Of a DNA stretch of 43,037 nt, positions 16,632 through 25,495 are shown piece after piece. Source of the stretch: Urechidicola sp. (GTDB taxonomy: Bacteria > Bacteroidota > Bacteroidia > Flavobacteriales > Flavobacteriaceae); assembly GCA_028599075.1 (NCBI GenBank), contig JAQRMW010000167.1, positions 1 through 43,037 of the forward strand, in the 5' to 3' direction. The stretch's first letter is position 1. Each line of letters begins with the position of its first letter. The translations under genes and the position numbers were made by a program. The notes below the pieces were generated by a model. That model saw nothing but the letters and a program-made list of their open reading frames with translations. It had not been told where the DNA came from and did no database searches.

Positions 16632-18203
16632 ATGAATAAAAAGGTTTTTATACTCATAATCTTTTTGATGAGTATTTCCTTAATAGGAATCATCACTGTA
16701 CAAGTATTTTGGATTAAGAATGCCATTGAATTGTCAGAGAATCAATTTACAAGTGATGTAAAATCTTCTTTAAATCAGGTTTCAAATAATATTAGCGAGC
16801 GAGAGTTAAGTAGTTTTTATCGAAAGAATTTTTCTCGTTTAGCTCAAAATAGTGAGTTTTTATCAGACTCTGAAATTAAAAAGTTTATTTATGAGCAAGT
16901 AGATACGGCAAGAAACCAAACGTTTACATATGCCCAATCTATACTTGAAGAAAATTATAGAGTGCCCTCAGAGTTCTTTGAAAATGACAGTGTAGATTTA
17001 AAAAAAATTTATAGTAAAGAAGAAATTACAATTGTTAAGAATGAAGTTTCGGGAGATGAAGACATTCACAATTTACCAGCTGATGAACATTTTGTGAGGT
17101 ATGAGCAATTGGAAGATTATCAAAAACTAAACCTGAAGCATCAATCGAGTATTATGAATAGTCGATTGCCAATTTACTTAAGAGTAAGTAATCAAGAGTT
17201 GGTTTTTAATTTGAGTAATGAGCTAGCAGCAAGAGGTGTAACAACTGAATTTAAATATGGCGTTTACAATAATGATTTGTCAACCAAATTAAAATCAGGA
17301 TATTTTAGGTTAAACGCTCAAAAAACATATATGGTTCCATTGTTTGTTGATGATAATGGAAAAAGTAATTACCAATTATATGTGAGTTTTCCGAATAAGA
17401 AAAACTATTTGATTTCATCGGTAGGTAAAATCTTAGGGTTGTCAGCTTTATTTATTATCGTCATTATTTTGGCTTTTATAAGTTCGCTATATCAAATGAT
17501 TAAGCAAAAGCAGTTGTCAGAAATTAAAACAGATTTCATCAATAATATGACACATGAGTTTAAGACTCCTATTGCAACAATTAATTTGGCACTAGAAGCG
17601 ATTAAGAACCCTAAAATTATCAATGATAATGATAAGGTGTTACGATATGTTAAGATGATTAGAGAAGAGAACAAGCGTATGCATGCGCAGGTTGAAAGTG
17701 TATTGAGGATTTCTAAATTAGATAAAAATCAACTTGATATTGAGATGGAAGCTCTAGATTTACACGAAATAGTTGAGGAGGCATTGACACATGTAGATTT
17801 GTTGATTAAGAATAGAGAAGGAAAAATTACAACACAATTAAATGCTGACTTGACAGAAATATTATCAAACCAATTTCATTTAACAAATGTAATTGTAAAT
17901 ATTTTAGACAATGCGATTAAGTATTCACCAGAAACTCCGACCATTGAGGTGTCGACTGAGAATACAGCAAAAAATATTATTTTAAAAATTAAAGATCAAG
18001 GAATGGGCATGAGTAAAAATGTTCAGAAAAACATCTTTAAGAAATTTTATAGAGAAGAGACAGGTAACATTCATAATGTGAAAGGACATGGATTAGGACT
18101 TTCATATGTAAAAAAAATAGTAGAACATCACCAAGGGACGGTTTATGTTGAGAGTGAAAAAGGAATAGGAACCACGATCATTGTAAAAATGCCTTTAATT
18201 TAA
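16632..18203 (+). CDS. Sensor histidine kinase with large periplasmic domain
   Basis: A 523-residue inner-membrane kinase. Two membrane helices (about 5-27 and 264-287) bracket a periplasmic sensor domain of about 235 residues with no recognised fold. The cytoplasmic part shows the H-box DFINNMTHEFKTPIATI with phospho-acceptor His308. The ATPase core has the N-box NILDNAIKYSPE, G1 DQGMGMS, F-box FKKFYRE and G2 GHGLGLSYVK. No HAMP domain is evident. It phosphorylates the response regulator encoded 10 bp downstream. The pair resembles RprX/RprY of Bacteroides in layout; the signal is unknown. Confidence 0.93.
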   Translation: MNKKVFILIIFLMSISLIGIITVQVFWIKNAIELSENQFTSDVKSSLNQVSNNISERELSSFYRKNFSRLAQNSEFLSDSEIKKFIYEQVDTARNQTFTYAQSILEENYRVPSEFFENDSVDLKKIYSKEEITIVKNEVSGDEDIHNLPADEHFVRYEQLEDYQKLNLKHQSSIMNSRLPIYLRVSNQELVFNLSNELAARGVTTEFKYGVYNNDLSTKLKSGYFRLNAQKTYMVPLFVDDNGKSNYQLYVSFPNKKNYLISSVGKILGLSALFIIVIILAFISSLYQMIKQKQLSEIKTDFINNMTHEFKTPIATINLALEAIKNPKIINDNDKVLRYVKMIREENKRMHAQVESVLRISKLDKNQLDIEMEALDLHEIVEEALTHVDLLIKNREGKITTQLNADLTEILSNQFHLTNVIVNILDNAIKYSPETPTIEVSTENTAKNIILKIKDQGMGMSKNVQKNIFKKFYREETGNIHNVKGHGLGLSYVKKIVEHHQGTVYVESEKGIGTTIIVKMPLI

Positions 18204-18213
18204 AAACAGACTT

Positions 18214-18909
18214 ATGGACAACAAGAGAATATTATTAGTAGAAGATGATCCAAATTTTGGAACTGTATTAAAAGACTATTTAATGCTAAACGATTATATC
18301 GTAACGCATGCCAAAGATGGGTTAGAAGGGTTAATCATGTTTAAAAACAATGATTTTGACCTGTGTATTTTAGACGTAATGATGCCTCGTAAGGATGGTT
18401 TTACATTAGCACAGGACATTAGATCAACCAATTCTGAAGTGCCAATTATTTTCTTAACGGCAAAAACGATGAAAGAGGATGTCTTAAAAGGGTACCAAGC
18501 TGGCGCAGATGATTATTTAAACAAGCCATTTGATTCTGAAGTGTTGTTATATAAAATGAAAGCTATTTTACAGCGTAAGGAATCTGACAAAGCTGTTGAG
18601 GCAGATGTGTTTGAATTTGAGATTGGTAAATTTCACTTAAACTCTAAACTTCGTCATTTGTCTTTTGATGGTCAGGAGGCTATAAAATTATCACCAAAAG
18701 AAAGTAAATTGTTAAAGATGTTGGCAGTCCATAAAAATGACTTGATGCCAAGAGAATTAGCATTGACAAAAATTTGGAGAGATGACAATTACTTTACATC
18801 AAGAAGTATGGATGTATATATCGCCAAATTGAGAAAATATCTAAAGCTTGATGAAAATGTTGAAATTCTTAACATTCATGGAGAAGGGTTTAGATTGATA
18901 GAAAATTAA
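18214..18909 (+). CDS. OmpR/PhoB-family response regulator
   Basis: A 231-residue transcription factor. The receiver domain (about 4-118) has the acidic pair Glu10-Asp11-Asp12, phospho-acceptor Asp54 in CILDVMMPRKDG, switch Thr in FLTAKT and Lys in LNKPFD. The winged-helix output domain (about 130-229) has the usual LSPKESKLLKML and SRSMDVYIAKLRKYL segments. It is the cognate partner of the adjacent kinase and closes the nusB-to-RR cluster with a terminator. Confidence 0.95.
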   Translation: MDNKRILLVEDDPNFGTVLKDYLMLNDYIVTHAKDGLEGLIMFKNNDFDLCILDVMMPRKDGFTLAQDIRSTNSEVPIIFLTAKTMKEDVLKGYQAGADDYLNKPFDSEVLLYKMKAILQRKESDKAVEADVFEFEIGKFHLNSKLRHLSFDGQEAIKLSPKESKLLKMLAVHKNDLMPRELALTKIWRDDNYFTSRSMDVYIAKLRKYLKLDENVEILNIHGEGFRLIEN

Positions 18910-18974
18910 TTTAATCCTTATTTAGTTTTGATTCTTGTGAGAATAAGAATCTGTAAACGAAAAAATTATAATAG

Positions 18975-18998
18975 AAATCTGTTCTTTTGAGCAGATTT
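18975..18998. terminator. Bidirectional terminator between response regulator and esterase genes
   Basis: Stem AAATCTGTTC / GAGCAGATTT (one G-T pair) with loop TTTT and a T-run on the plus strand. It separates two convergent genes. Confidence 0.7.
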
Positions 18999-19004
18999 TT
19001 TATT

Positions 19005-19895
19005 TTAAAAATGAGTGTCAATAAAAGTAGATAACTTATTTAAGGTATCGGTAAAATTAGCTCCTTCCCATCCATGGCCTTCATTTTCGTACAATGTAAA
19101 CTCGTTGGTTATGCCTAATTCATCTAATTTCGCATGCATTTCTACACCTTGTGATGTGGGTACTAATTCATCTTGTCCACCATAAAACAATATAGTAGGA
19201 GGCGAAGTTATTGTTGCAACATGATAGGGGCTATAGTTTTCGTAAAATTGCGGGTCATCATCAAAACTAACTCCTGTCATTAATTGCATTCCAATTCTAA
19301 AATTTTCAAAAACTAGATCATCTGTGTAACTTGGGTCAGTAAAATTAGTTGGACCAACAATACTACTTACAAATTTTACATCGGTATCGAAATCGAAATC
19401 ATAGGCATATACCATTGATAAATGTGCTCCTGCACTTACTCCAATAAATCCAAAATCATCTGTAATTTGATAGGTCTCCTCCTTATTTTCTAAATCCAAA
19501 ATTACTGAGGCTATATCATTTAATTGCATTGGAAAAGGAGAATTACCAATGGATCCTAATCTGTAATTAATATTTACTATAGCATAATCTGGGTAGCTCA
19601 ATTTTAATTCATCCACTAAAAAATTCATATCATTTTTATCGCCACCGACCCACGAGCCTCCATGTACTAAAACAAAAACTTTGGTTGTTAAATTTGTTCT
19701 GTCAGCAGGTAAATACACATCGTATTTTTGTGATACATGCGCTCCGTAAGAAACATTTAAAAGCTCAATTGCATCTAATGGTAGTGGTGTTTCTTCCTCT
19801 TCGATATCATTGTCTGTAGAGCATGAAGAAATAAAGAGAATTATAAGACTTGCAAATAGGAATTTATTAAATTTGTAATTGAATTGATGCAGCAT
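19005..19895 (-). CDS. Alpha/beta hydrolase lipoprotein (BD-FAE/esterase-like)
   Basis: Start chosen at 19895, giving MLHQFNYKFNKFLFASLIILFISSC, a lipoprotein signal with lipobox FISSC. The longer frame to 19934 would overlap the divergent gene and precede the signal. The mature protein is an alpha/beta hydrolase of the hormone-sensitive-lipase/feruloyl-esterase-like group. It has HGGSWVGGDK oxyanion motif, GVSAG nucleophile elbow, an Asp in YGGQDELVP and a His in NEGHGWEG. It is probably surface- or periplasm-anchored and cleaves ester bonds; substrate unknown. Confidence 0.87.
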   Translation of the reverse strand: MLHQFNYKFNKFLFASLIILFISSCSTDNDIEEEETPLPLDAIELLNVSYGAHVSQKYDVYLPADRTNLTTKVFVLVHGGSWVGGDKNDMNFLVDELKLSYPDYAIVNINYRLGSIGNSPFPMQLNDIASVILDLENKEETYQITDDFGFIGVSAGAHLSMVYAYDFDFDTDVKFVSSIVGPTNFTDPSYTDDLVFENFRIGMQLMTGVSFDDDPQFYENYSPYHVATITSPPTILFYGGQDELVPTSQGVEMHAKLDELGITNEFTLYENEGHGWEGANFTDTLNKLSTFIDTHF

Positions 19896-19927
19896 AAAAT
19901 TTATTATGAAATCAAATGTAAGATAAA

Positions 19928-20548
19928 ATGTCACAACTCATTAAAATTTATTCAGAAAATCCAAATTCTAAAGAAATAGACAAGGTAGCGGCTGTTTTAA
20001 AAAAGGGTGGTTTGGTAATTTATCCAACAGATACAGTTTATGGTCTAGGCTGTGACATCACAAACACAAAAGCTCTAGAACGTATTGCGCGCATCAAAGG
20101 CGTGAAATTAGAAAAGGCAAACTTTTCTTTTATATGTAATGATTTGAGTCATTTATCTGATTATGTACGTCAAATAGATACACCTACTTATAAAATTTTA
20201 AAACGAGCTTTACCAGGACCTTATACATTTATCTTACCTGGGAATAACAATCTGCCTAAAGTTTTTAAAAAGAAAAAAACAGTAGGTATTAGAGTTCCTG
20301 ATAATACTATTGCCCAAGCAATTGTAACTGCTTTAGGTAATCCAATTGTATCAACTTCTATTCATGATGAAGATGAATTGATAGAATACACTACAGACCC
20401 AGAATTGATTTTTGAAAAATGGGAATCTAAAGTTGATATAGTTATTGATGGTGGTTATGGAGATAATCACGCTTCAACAGTTATTGATTTAACTGATGAT
20501 GAACCACTAGTAGTTAGAGAGGGTAAAGGGAGTTTAGATATTCTTTAA
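19928..20548 (+). CDS. L-threonylcarbamoyladenylate synthase family protein, YciO type
   Basis: This 206-residue YrdC-domain protein has the core motif YPTDTVYGLGCD (about 34-45) and the C-terminal STVIDLTDDEPLVVREGKG. YrdC/TsaC enzymes make threonylcarbamoyl-AMP for the t6A modification of tRNA. However, the segment RIKGVKLEKANFSFICNDLSHLSDYV follows the YciO pattern rather than the Lys-Arg-x-x-x-x-Pro-Leu loop of TsaC. YciO proteins have weaker or uncertain activity. It lacks the C-terminal Sua5 domain. Its end overlaps the convergent glycosyltransferase by 4 bp. Confidence 0.88.
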   Translation: MSQLIKIYSENPNSKEIDKVAAVLKKGGLVIYPTDTVYGLGCDITNTKALERIARIKGVKLEKANFSFICNDLSHLSDYVRQIDTPTYKILKRALPGPYTFILPGNNNLPKVFKKKKTVGIRVPDNTIAQAIVTALGNPIVSTSIHDEDELIEYTTDPELIFEKWESKVDIVIDGGYGDNHASTVIDLTDDEPLVVREGKGSLDIL

Positions 20549-21561
20549 ACTTTTTTTACTCTTGAAAACTCTTTTACTCCTTTAATAAAATGTTGCCACA
20601 CAATACTTTTTGTATAATAGTAGTTTTCTATATTGGAGTGATTTCTTTTTTTAAGCATTCTTCTTAATCCAGCATAAAAGCTGAAATGTGCTTTAATAAT
20701 TGCAATTGTGTGGATTGGTTTTAGTTTTAGAAAGAAGAAAATTCCGGCAAGACCATCAAAACAAAGGCGTGAAAAAACAGTTGAAAAAAGTGATTTTTTA
20801 GGGAGGTTTTTTACCAATACAAAAAGACTATTTCTAAAATTTAAAAATGTTTTATGTGGATTAGATTCTTTTAAGGTTGCTCCGCCAATATGATAGACAG
20901 TTGAGGCGCCCACATATTTAATTTGATATCCTAAATTATTGGCCCTCCAGCATAAATCTATTTCTTCTTGATGTGCAAAAAACTGTTCGTCAAAACCATT
21001 CAATTCTTTAAAAACAGCAGATCTAATAAATAAGCAAGCACCAGATGCCCAAAATATTTGTTGGATGTCATTGTATTGATTGTTGTCTTTTTCTAAATGA
21101 TTAAAAATCCGTCCTCTGCAAAATGGGAATCCATATTTGTCAACAAAACCGCCACCTGATCCTGCATATTCAAAATCCTCTTTGTTGTTGTAGGAAAGTA
21201 TTTTAGGCTGAATTATAGCTGTATTTTTATTAGTTTTAAATTCAGAAATAATTGGAGATAACCAATTTTCAGTGACTTCAATATCTGAATTAACCAAGGC
21301 GAAAATATCAGCATCAATATTTTTTAATGCAACATTATAGCCTTTAGCATAACCGCCATTCTCTGTATTTTGAACGATGTGTATAGAAGGGAATTCTTTT
21401 TTAACTATAGCAATAGAATCATCGTTAGATGCATTATCAGCAACATAAATAGCACAATTAGGAATTTTACTATGTTGTATTAGTGAAGGTAAAAATTGTT
21501 GCAACAATTGTTGACCATTCCAATTTAATATGACGACGGCTATTTTCAATGTTGCAAACAT
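20545..21561 (-). CDS. Family 2 glycosyltransferase
   Basis: A 338-residue GT-A glycosyltransferase that moves a sugar from a nucleotide donor to a lipid- or glycan-linked acceptor at the inner face of the membrane. Visible motifs are the N-terminal KIAVVILNWNGQQLL, YVADNASNDDS, the metal-binding-type motif ALVNSDIEV, and GSGGGFVDKYG with the acceptor-side FFAHQEEIDLCWRA. Similarity in layout to rhamnosyltransferases (WbbL/RfbN) is seen, but the sugar cannot be stated. The C-terminal region includes amphipathic helices likely to touch the membrane. It stands alone, not in a polysaccharide cluster. Confidence 0.9.
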   Translation of the reverse strand: MFATLKIAVVILNWNGQQLLQQFLPSLIQHSKIPNCAIYVADNASNDDSIAIVKKEFPSIHIVQNTENGGYAKGYNVALKNIDADIFALVNSDIEVTENWLSPIISEFKTNKNTAIIQPKILSYNNKEDFEYAGSGGGFVDKYGFPFCRGRIFNHLEKDNNQYNDIQQIFWASGACLFIRSAVFKELNGFDEQFFAHQEEIDLCWRANNLGYQIKYVGASTVYHIGGATLKESNPHKTFLNFRNSLFVLVKNLPKKSLFSTVFSRLCFDGLAGIFFFLKLKPIHTIAIIKAHFSFYAGLRRMLKKRNHSNIENYYYTKSIVWQHFIKGVKEFSRVKKV

Positions 21562-21589
21562 ACATTAATTGAAAATATTGGGCATAAAA

Positions 21590-21613
21590 AAAGTCCATAA
21601 TTAAATGGACTTT
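21590..21613 (-). terminator. Terminator of the cold-shock gene
   Basis: Stem AAAGTCCA / TGGACTTT with an 8-nt loop; on the minus strand it is followed by a run of Ts. It lies between the csp stop and the glycosyltransferase start. Confidence 0.7.
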
Positions 21614-21641
21614 GATCTGTTCTTAAAAAGATTAGTAATGG

Positions 21642-21833
21642 TTAGATTACTTTAACGTCTATAGCGTTTAAACCTTTTTTTCCTTCTTTTAATTCAAATT
21701 CAACTGTGTCTCCTTCTGCAATTCTGTCAACTAAGCCAGAGATGTGTACGAAGTACTCGTTGTTTGAACCTTCTTCGATGATGAATCCAAATCCTTTAGA
21801 TTCGTTGAAGAATTTTACTGTACCGTTTTTCAT
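21642..21833 (-). CDS. Cold-shock protein, CspA family
   Basis: A single cold-shock domain of 63 residues that binds single-stranded RNA/DNA and acts as an RNA chaperone. RNP1 KGFGFI (13-18) and RNP2 YFVHIS (27-32) are intact, with the expected N-terminal GTVKFFNE. The start follows a perfect promoter by about 23 nt, so the leader is only about 19 nt long, too short for the thermosensing leader of E. coli cspA. Single-gene unit with its own terminator. Confidence 0.95.
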   Translation of the reverse strand: MKNGTVKFFNESKGFGFIIEEGSNNEYFVHISGLVDRIAEGDTVEFELKEGKKGLNAIDVKVI

Positions 21834-21856
21834 TAAAAATAAATAATATTAAGTTG

Positions 21857-21886
21857 CAAAAGTAATGAAAATAATTTGTCTCACAA
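21857..21886 (-). promoter_or_regulatory. Consensus Bacteroidota promoter of the cold-shock gene
   Basis: On the minus strand TTG (21886-21884), exactly 19 nt, then TACTTTTG (21864-21857). This matches the -33/-7 consensus fully and predicts strong expression. Confidence 0.75.
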
Positions 21887-21958
21887 TTTTATATGTAAAA
21901 TTTTTCTATTTTTTAAATTAATTTACAATTTGTTAAATTCTAAAGAGTTAGTTGTTTT

Positions 21959-22402
21959 TTATTTATAATTTGGAATTTCTTGTAAAAAAACATACTGTTC
22001 GTTTAAAGTATCTAGTTTACAAGAAAAATGTGTCAACCCGTTGGTGACAACTAAATAATCAGCATTGAGCTTTAAGTTATAGCGTGCAATCTGATCAAAT
22101 GTATCTTGTGAAATTTTAATGGTTGGCGCTTTACATTCGACAATAATTTTTGAGCTGCCATCAGAATTAAAAATTAAAATATCAAATCGCTTTTTTAAAT
22201 TATTTATCGAAAGTTGTTTTTCTACTGCAATCATTGAAATAGGATAGTTCTTCTCATTAATAAGGTATTGAACAAAATTTTGACGCACCCATTCTTCGGG
22301 AGTTAATACCATATATTTTTTTCGGACTGTATCAAAAATTAGTTGCTTATTTTCGCTACTTTTGATTTTGAATTGATACGAAGGTAAATTCAATTTGTGC
22401 AT
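21959..22402 (-). CDS. Orphan type I restriction HsdR N-terminal-domain protein (PD-(D/E)xK nuclease fold)
   Basis: At 147 residues this consists only of the HsdR N-terminal-like nuclease domain (HSDR_N_2). The catalytic-type residues are visible as KRFDILIF (Asp) and IIVECKAP (Glu-x-Lys), spaced as in PD-(D/E)xK enzymes. A conserved PEEWVRQNFVQYLI segment precedes them. There is no helicase part and no hsdM or hsdS nearby, so it is not a restriction system. It is divergent from holA with only a 29-bp gap, an arrangement I recall as common in Bacteroidota, suggesting a housekeeping DNA role. That role is inference. Confidence 0.88.
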   Translation of the reverse strand: MHKLNLPSYQFKIKSSENKQLIFDTVRKKYMVLTPEEWVRQNFVQYLINEKNYPISMIAVEKQLSINNLKKRFDILIFNSDGSSKIIVECKAPTIKISQDTFDQIARYNLKLNADYLVVTNGLTHFSCKLDTLNEQYVFLQEIPNYK

Positions 22403-22431
22403 ACTGCAAAAATGCTAATTTTTATTTATTA

Positions 22432-23436
22432 ATGGTAGGAGTAAGAGAAATAGTTGCTGATATAAAACGAGGAGATATCAAACCCATTTATTTTTTAATG
22501 GGAGAAGAACCTTACTATATTGATAAAATTTCGGAGTATATAGAAAAATCCATTTTAACTGAAGAAGAAAAGGGTTTCAATCAAATGGTGCTTTATGGGC
22601 GCGATGTTTCGATAGAAGAAATTGTGTCGAATGCTAAACGTTTTCCTATGATGGCAGAGCGACAAGTAATTGTTGTAAAGGAAGCTCAAGAATTATCAAG
22701 AACTATTGAGAATTTGGTTTCGTATGCTGATAACCCAACACCAACTACAGTTTTGGTAATGTGCTATAAATATAAAACTCTTGATAAGCGTAAGAAATTA
22801 GCGAAGGCTGTTGCTAAATCTGGAGAGTTATTTCTGAGTAAAAAATTATATGACAATCAAATTGCAGAATGGGTTCGAAAAGTATTAGCTGGTAAAAATT
22901 ACGAAATCGAACCAAAAGCAACTCAAATGTTAGTAGAATTTTTAGGGAATGATTTAAATAAAATTAGCAATGAATTAGATAAATTGATGGTTGTAATTCC
23001 TAAGAATAATACCATCACCGCAAAACATGTTGAAGAGAATATTGGCATTAGTAAAGATTTTAATGTATTTGAATTACGAAAAGCAGTAGGAGAAAAGCAT
23101 ATTGTTAAGGCCAACCAAATCATCAATTATTTTGCACATAATCAAAAGAGTCATCCAATTATCATGACAGTTTCTTTATTGCACAGCTTTTTTGTACAGG
23201 TGCTTCAGTACCATGGGTTAAAAGATAAATCAAAAGGATCGGTAGCTAAAGCGTTGAAAGTGAACCCTTATTTTGTAGGTGACTATATTACAGCAGCAAG
23301 AAATTACCCAATGCGAAAAGTGTCACAAATTATTGGCTATTTGAGAGATGTTGATGTAAAAAGTAAAGGTGTAGGGGCTACAAATGTTTCTCAAGGCGAT
23401 TTATTAAAAGAACTTCTTTTTAAAATTATGCACTAA
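22432..23436 (+). CDS. holA: DNA polymerase III subunit delta
   Basis: The delta subunit opens the beta clamp as part of the clamp loader. The 334-residue protein shows the expected layout: N-terminal IKRGDIKPIYFLMGEEPYYIDKI, the clamp-binding-type helix region and NAKRFPMMAERQVIVVKEAQ. The middle has EFLGNDLNKISNELDKLMV and NVFELRKAVGEK. A C-terminal helical collar follows from about 215. Length is normal. Divergent from the HsdR-N gene. Confidence 0.93.
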   Translation: MVGVREIVADIKRGDIKPIYFLMGEEPYYIDKISEYIEKSILTEEEKGFNQMVLYGRDVSIEEIVSNAKRFPMMAERQVIVVKEAQELSRTIENLVSYADNPTPTTVLVMCYKYKTLDKRKKLAKAVAKSGELFLSKKLYDNQIAEWVRKVLAGKNYEIEPKATQMLVEFLGNDLNKISNELDKLMVVIPKNNTITAKHVEENIGISKDFNVFELRKAVGEKHIVKANQIINYFAHNQKSHPIIMTVSLLHSFFVQVLQYHGLKDKSKGSVAKALKVNPYFVGDYITAARNYPMRKVSQIIGYLRDVDVKSKGVGATNVSQGDLLKELLFKIMH

Positions 23437-23576
23437 GTTTTAAAACTCCAATTTCCAAATAGCAAAACCCAACTGTTTTTTGCCTTTCTCTTACAAACTG
23501 TAGTTCAGAATTTAACCTGTCATTTCAAGCAACTTAAAATTCAATCAACCATCAATCAACTATCAACCAACAACTA
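23437..23576. repeat. Low-complexity intergenic repeats between holA and the M28 peptidase gene
   Basis: The 140-bp convergent gap contains a degenerate 11-bp tandem: CAATCAACCAT (23542-23552), CAATCAACTAT (23553-23563), CAACCAACAAC (23564-23574), ending at the peptidase stop codon. Before it are CCAA-rich stretches (ACTCCAATTTCCAAATAGCA). No hairpin terminator is evident. Confidence 0.65.
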
Positions 23577-24620
23577 TTAATTATGAGCTAACACACTACC
23601 TTTATCAACCACCAATCTATCTTTTCTGTTTGCTATTTCCCAAGCTGTATAAAAAACTAATTGAGCGCGTTTGGTTAACAATTCAAGATTTATTTTGTCT
23701 GCAGTATCTGTTGGTTTGTGATAATCAGCATGCGTGCCGTTGAAATAGAAAATGATTGGAATATTATTTTTTGCTAAATTGTAATGATCTGATCTGTTAT
23801 AGAACTTGTTAGGATCATCTAATGCATTGAATTTATAATCTAACTCTAAATGCGTATAAGTTGCATTTGCTTTTTCATTGATTTCGTGTAATTCTGTACT
23901 TAACCTATCAGCACCAATAACATAAACATAGTTGTCATCACTAGGGTCGCGTTCTTTTCCAATCCTACCAATCATATCAATATTTAAGCCCGCAACCATA
24001 TTTTTAAGTGGATATACAGGATTATTTGAAAAATATTTTGAACCCAACAACCCTTTCTCTTCACCTGTAAAATTCATAAACAAAATAGAACGTTTAGTAC
24101 CATAACCTTCTTTTTTAGCAGTAGCAAATGCTTGTGCTATTTCTAACACAGCAGTTGTTCCTGATGCATTATCATCTGCTCCATTGTATACTTTTTCATT
24201 TTTAATTCCTTCATGGTCATAGTGAGAAGAAATGACTAAAATCTCATTAGGATTTTCAGTACCTTCAATAAAAGCTATTACATTCTCTGATGGGTTTTTA
24301 GACCTTTTATTTAAACTATCTACAGGGATATATTGATAGTAATTGTCTGATCCGTTAATTCCTGATATTCCAAAACTTTTATATTGATTTACTAAATACT
24401 CAGCAGCCATTTTTTGTCCTCTTTCTCCAGTTTGCCTTCCTTCAAAAGCATCTGAAGCCAAAGCATAAACATGCTCTTTAACATCGGCTGTATTAATTGT
24501 ATTAGCATATTTTTTTATGATTTCTGAGTTTGAAGTCAAATCATTACTCGTGGTATTTACTTTTGATTTGCATGCAAAGAGAATCGCTAAAATAAAGAGT
24601 GAAGTAAATATTTTTTTCAT
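23577..24620 (-). CDS. M28-family zinc metallopeptidase lipoprotein
   Basis: A 347-residue secreted aminopeptidase-like enzyme with lipoprotein signal MKKIFTSLFILAILFAC (Cys17). The co-catalytic two-zinc site of family M28 is complete: His133 (SSHYDH), Asp149 (NGADDNASG), Glu187-Glu188 (FTGEEKG), Asp215 (NIDMIGR) and His279 (NRSDHYN). It probably trims peptides in the periplasm or at the cell surface. An in-frame upstream box TATGTTTA (minus strand) resembles a -7 element. It is a single-gene unit. Confidence 0.93.
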   Translation of the reverse strand: MKKIFTSLFILAILFACKSKVNTTSNDLTSNSEIIKKYANTINTADVKEHVYALASDAFEGRQTGERGQKMAAEYLVNQYKSFGISGINGSDNYYQYIPVDSLNKRSKNPSENVIAFIEGTENPNEILVISSHYDHEGIKNEKVYNGADDNASGTTAVLEIAQAFATAKKEGYGTKRSILFMNFTGEEKGLLGSKYFSNNPVYPLKNMVAGLNIDMIGRIGKERDPSDDNYVYVIGADRLSTELHEINEKANATYTHLELDYKFNALDDPNKFYNRSDHYNLAKNNIPIIFYFNGTHADYHKPTDTADKINLELLTKRAQLVFYTAWEIANRKDRLVVDKGSVLAHN

Positions 24621-24697
24621 ATTACTGGGATAATTTAAGTTGTAAACATAATATTATTTTCTCCTTCTTTAATTAGGAATAAAGATTTTAACATAAT

Positions 24698-25495
24698 TTA
24701 TTTTTGTTTCAAAATAAATTGCTGCTGCTTAAAATCAAAATGTACAGTGTCAGAATCGAACAGCTTCTCTACACTTTTGTTTTCTATTAAATCTTTAGGA
24801 GTGCCAGTAATAAATTCTTTATCTGTCATCAACCATAATTCATCGGCAGTTTGTAATGCTAAATGAATTTCATGTGAAGAGACTATCACAGTTTTATTTA
24901 ATTGAGAGGCTAATTCTTTCAATAATTTAAAGGATTCCATTTTGTGTAAAACATCTAAATGTGCAGTCGGTTCATCTAAAATAATTAGCTCAGTTTCTTG
25001 CGCTAAGGCTCTAGATATTAATACGCGTTGCAATTGGCCATCACTCAACTCATAGTACTTTTTTTTAGATAACTGCTCAATTTTTGTCAAGCCCATGACT
25101 TTATGAATTTTGTCAACATCACTCTTTGTAAGTGTTCCCACCCAATTAGTATAAGGCTGCCTTCCTAAAGCAATAAGTTCGAAAACAGTCAAATTACTTT
25201 CAGGTAGTTTTTCGGTGAGTACCAAGCTCATAGTTTTAGCTAGCTCAATTTCTGAAAATGAGTTTAAATCTTTACCGTGAATATTAACATTGCCAGAAAG
25301 TTTGGGTTGCACTTTCGAAAGCGTTCTTAATAGGGTAGATTTCCCTATCCCATTTTTACCAAGAATACAAACAAAAGTCCCTTTTTGCAACTCAATATTT
25401 AAATTAGATGCAATGACTGTTTTCTTTTTCTTATTGGTATAGCCAATAGATAGATTTTCAGTTTTAAGGATGCTATGTTTATTTGAGTCTTTCAA
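24698..25495 (-). CDS. FecE/BtuD-like ABC ATPase for iron, haem or B12 uptake
   Basis: A 265-residue ATPase of a metal-chelate importer. Walker A LGKNGIGKSTL, Q-loop region ALGRQPYTNWVG, a slightly altered signature LSDGQLQRVLISRAL, Walker B LIILDEPTAHLD and switch His SSHEIHLA are clear. The only upstream start in frame before the conserved ILKTENLSIGY is TTG at 25495; a stop codon lies five codons further up and no ATG is available. This start falls inside a period-8 repeat array. It is the second gene after the permease. Confidence 0.87.
   Translation of the reverse strand: MKDSNKHSILKTENLSIGYTNKKKKTVIASNLNIELQKGTFVCILGKNGIGKSTLLRTLSKVQPKLSGNVNIHGKDLNSFSEIELAKTMSLVLTEKLPESNLTVFELIALGRQPYTNWVGTLTKSDVDKIHKVMGLTKIEQLSKKKYYELSDGQLQRVLISRALAQETELIILDEPTAHLDVLHKMESFKLLKELASQLNKTVIVSSHEIHLALQTADELWLMTDKEFITGTPKDLIENKSVEKLFDSDTVHFDFKQQQFILKQK

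Noticed and set aside
21834-21960. Cold-sensing 5' leader of the cold-shock gene
   Set aside because: The consensus promoter places the transcript start about 19 nt before the ATG, leaving no room for a structured leader.
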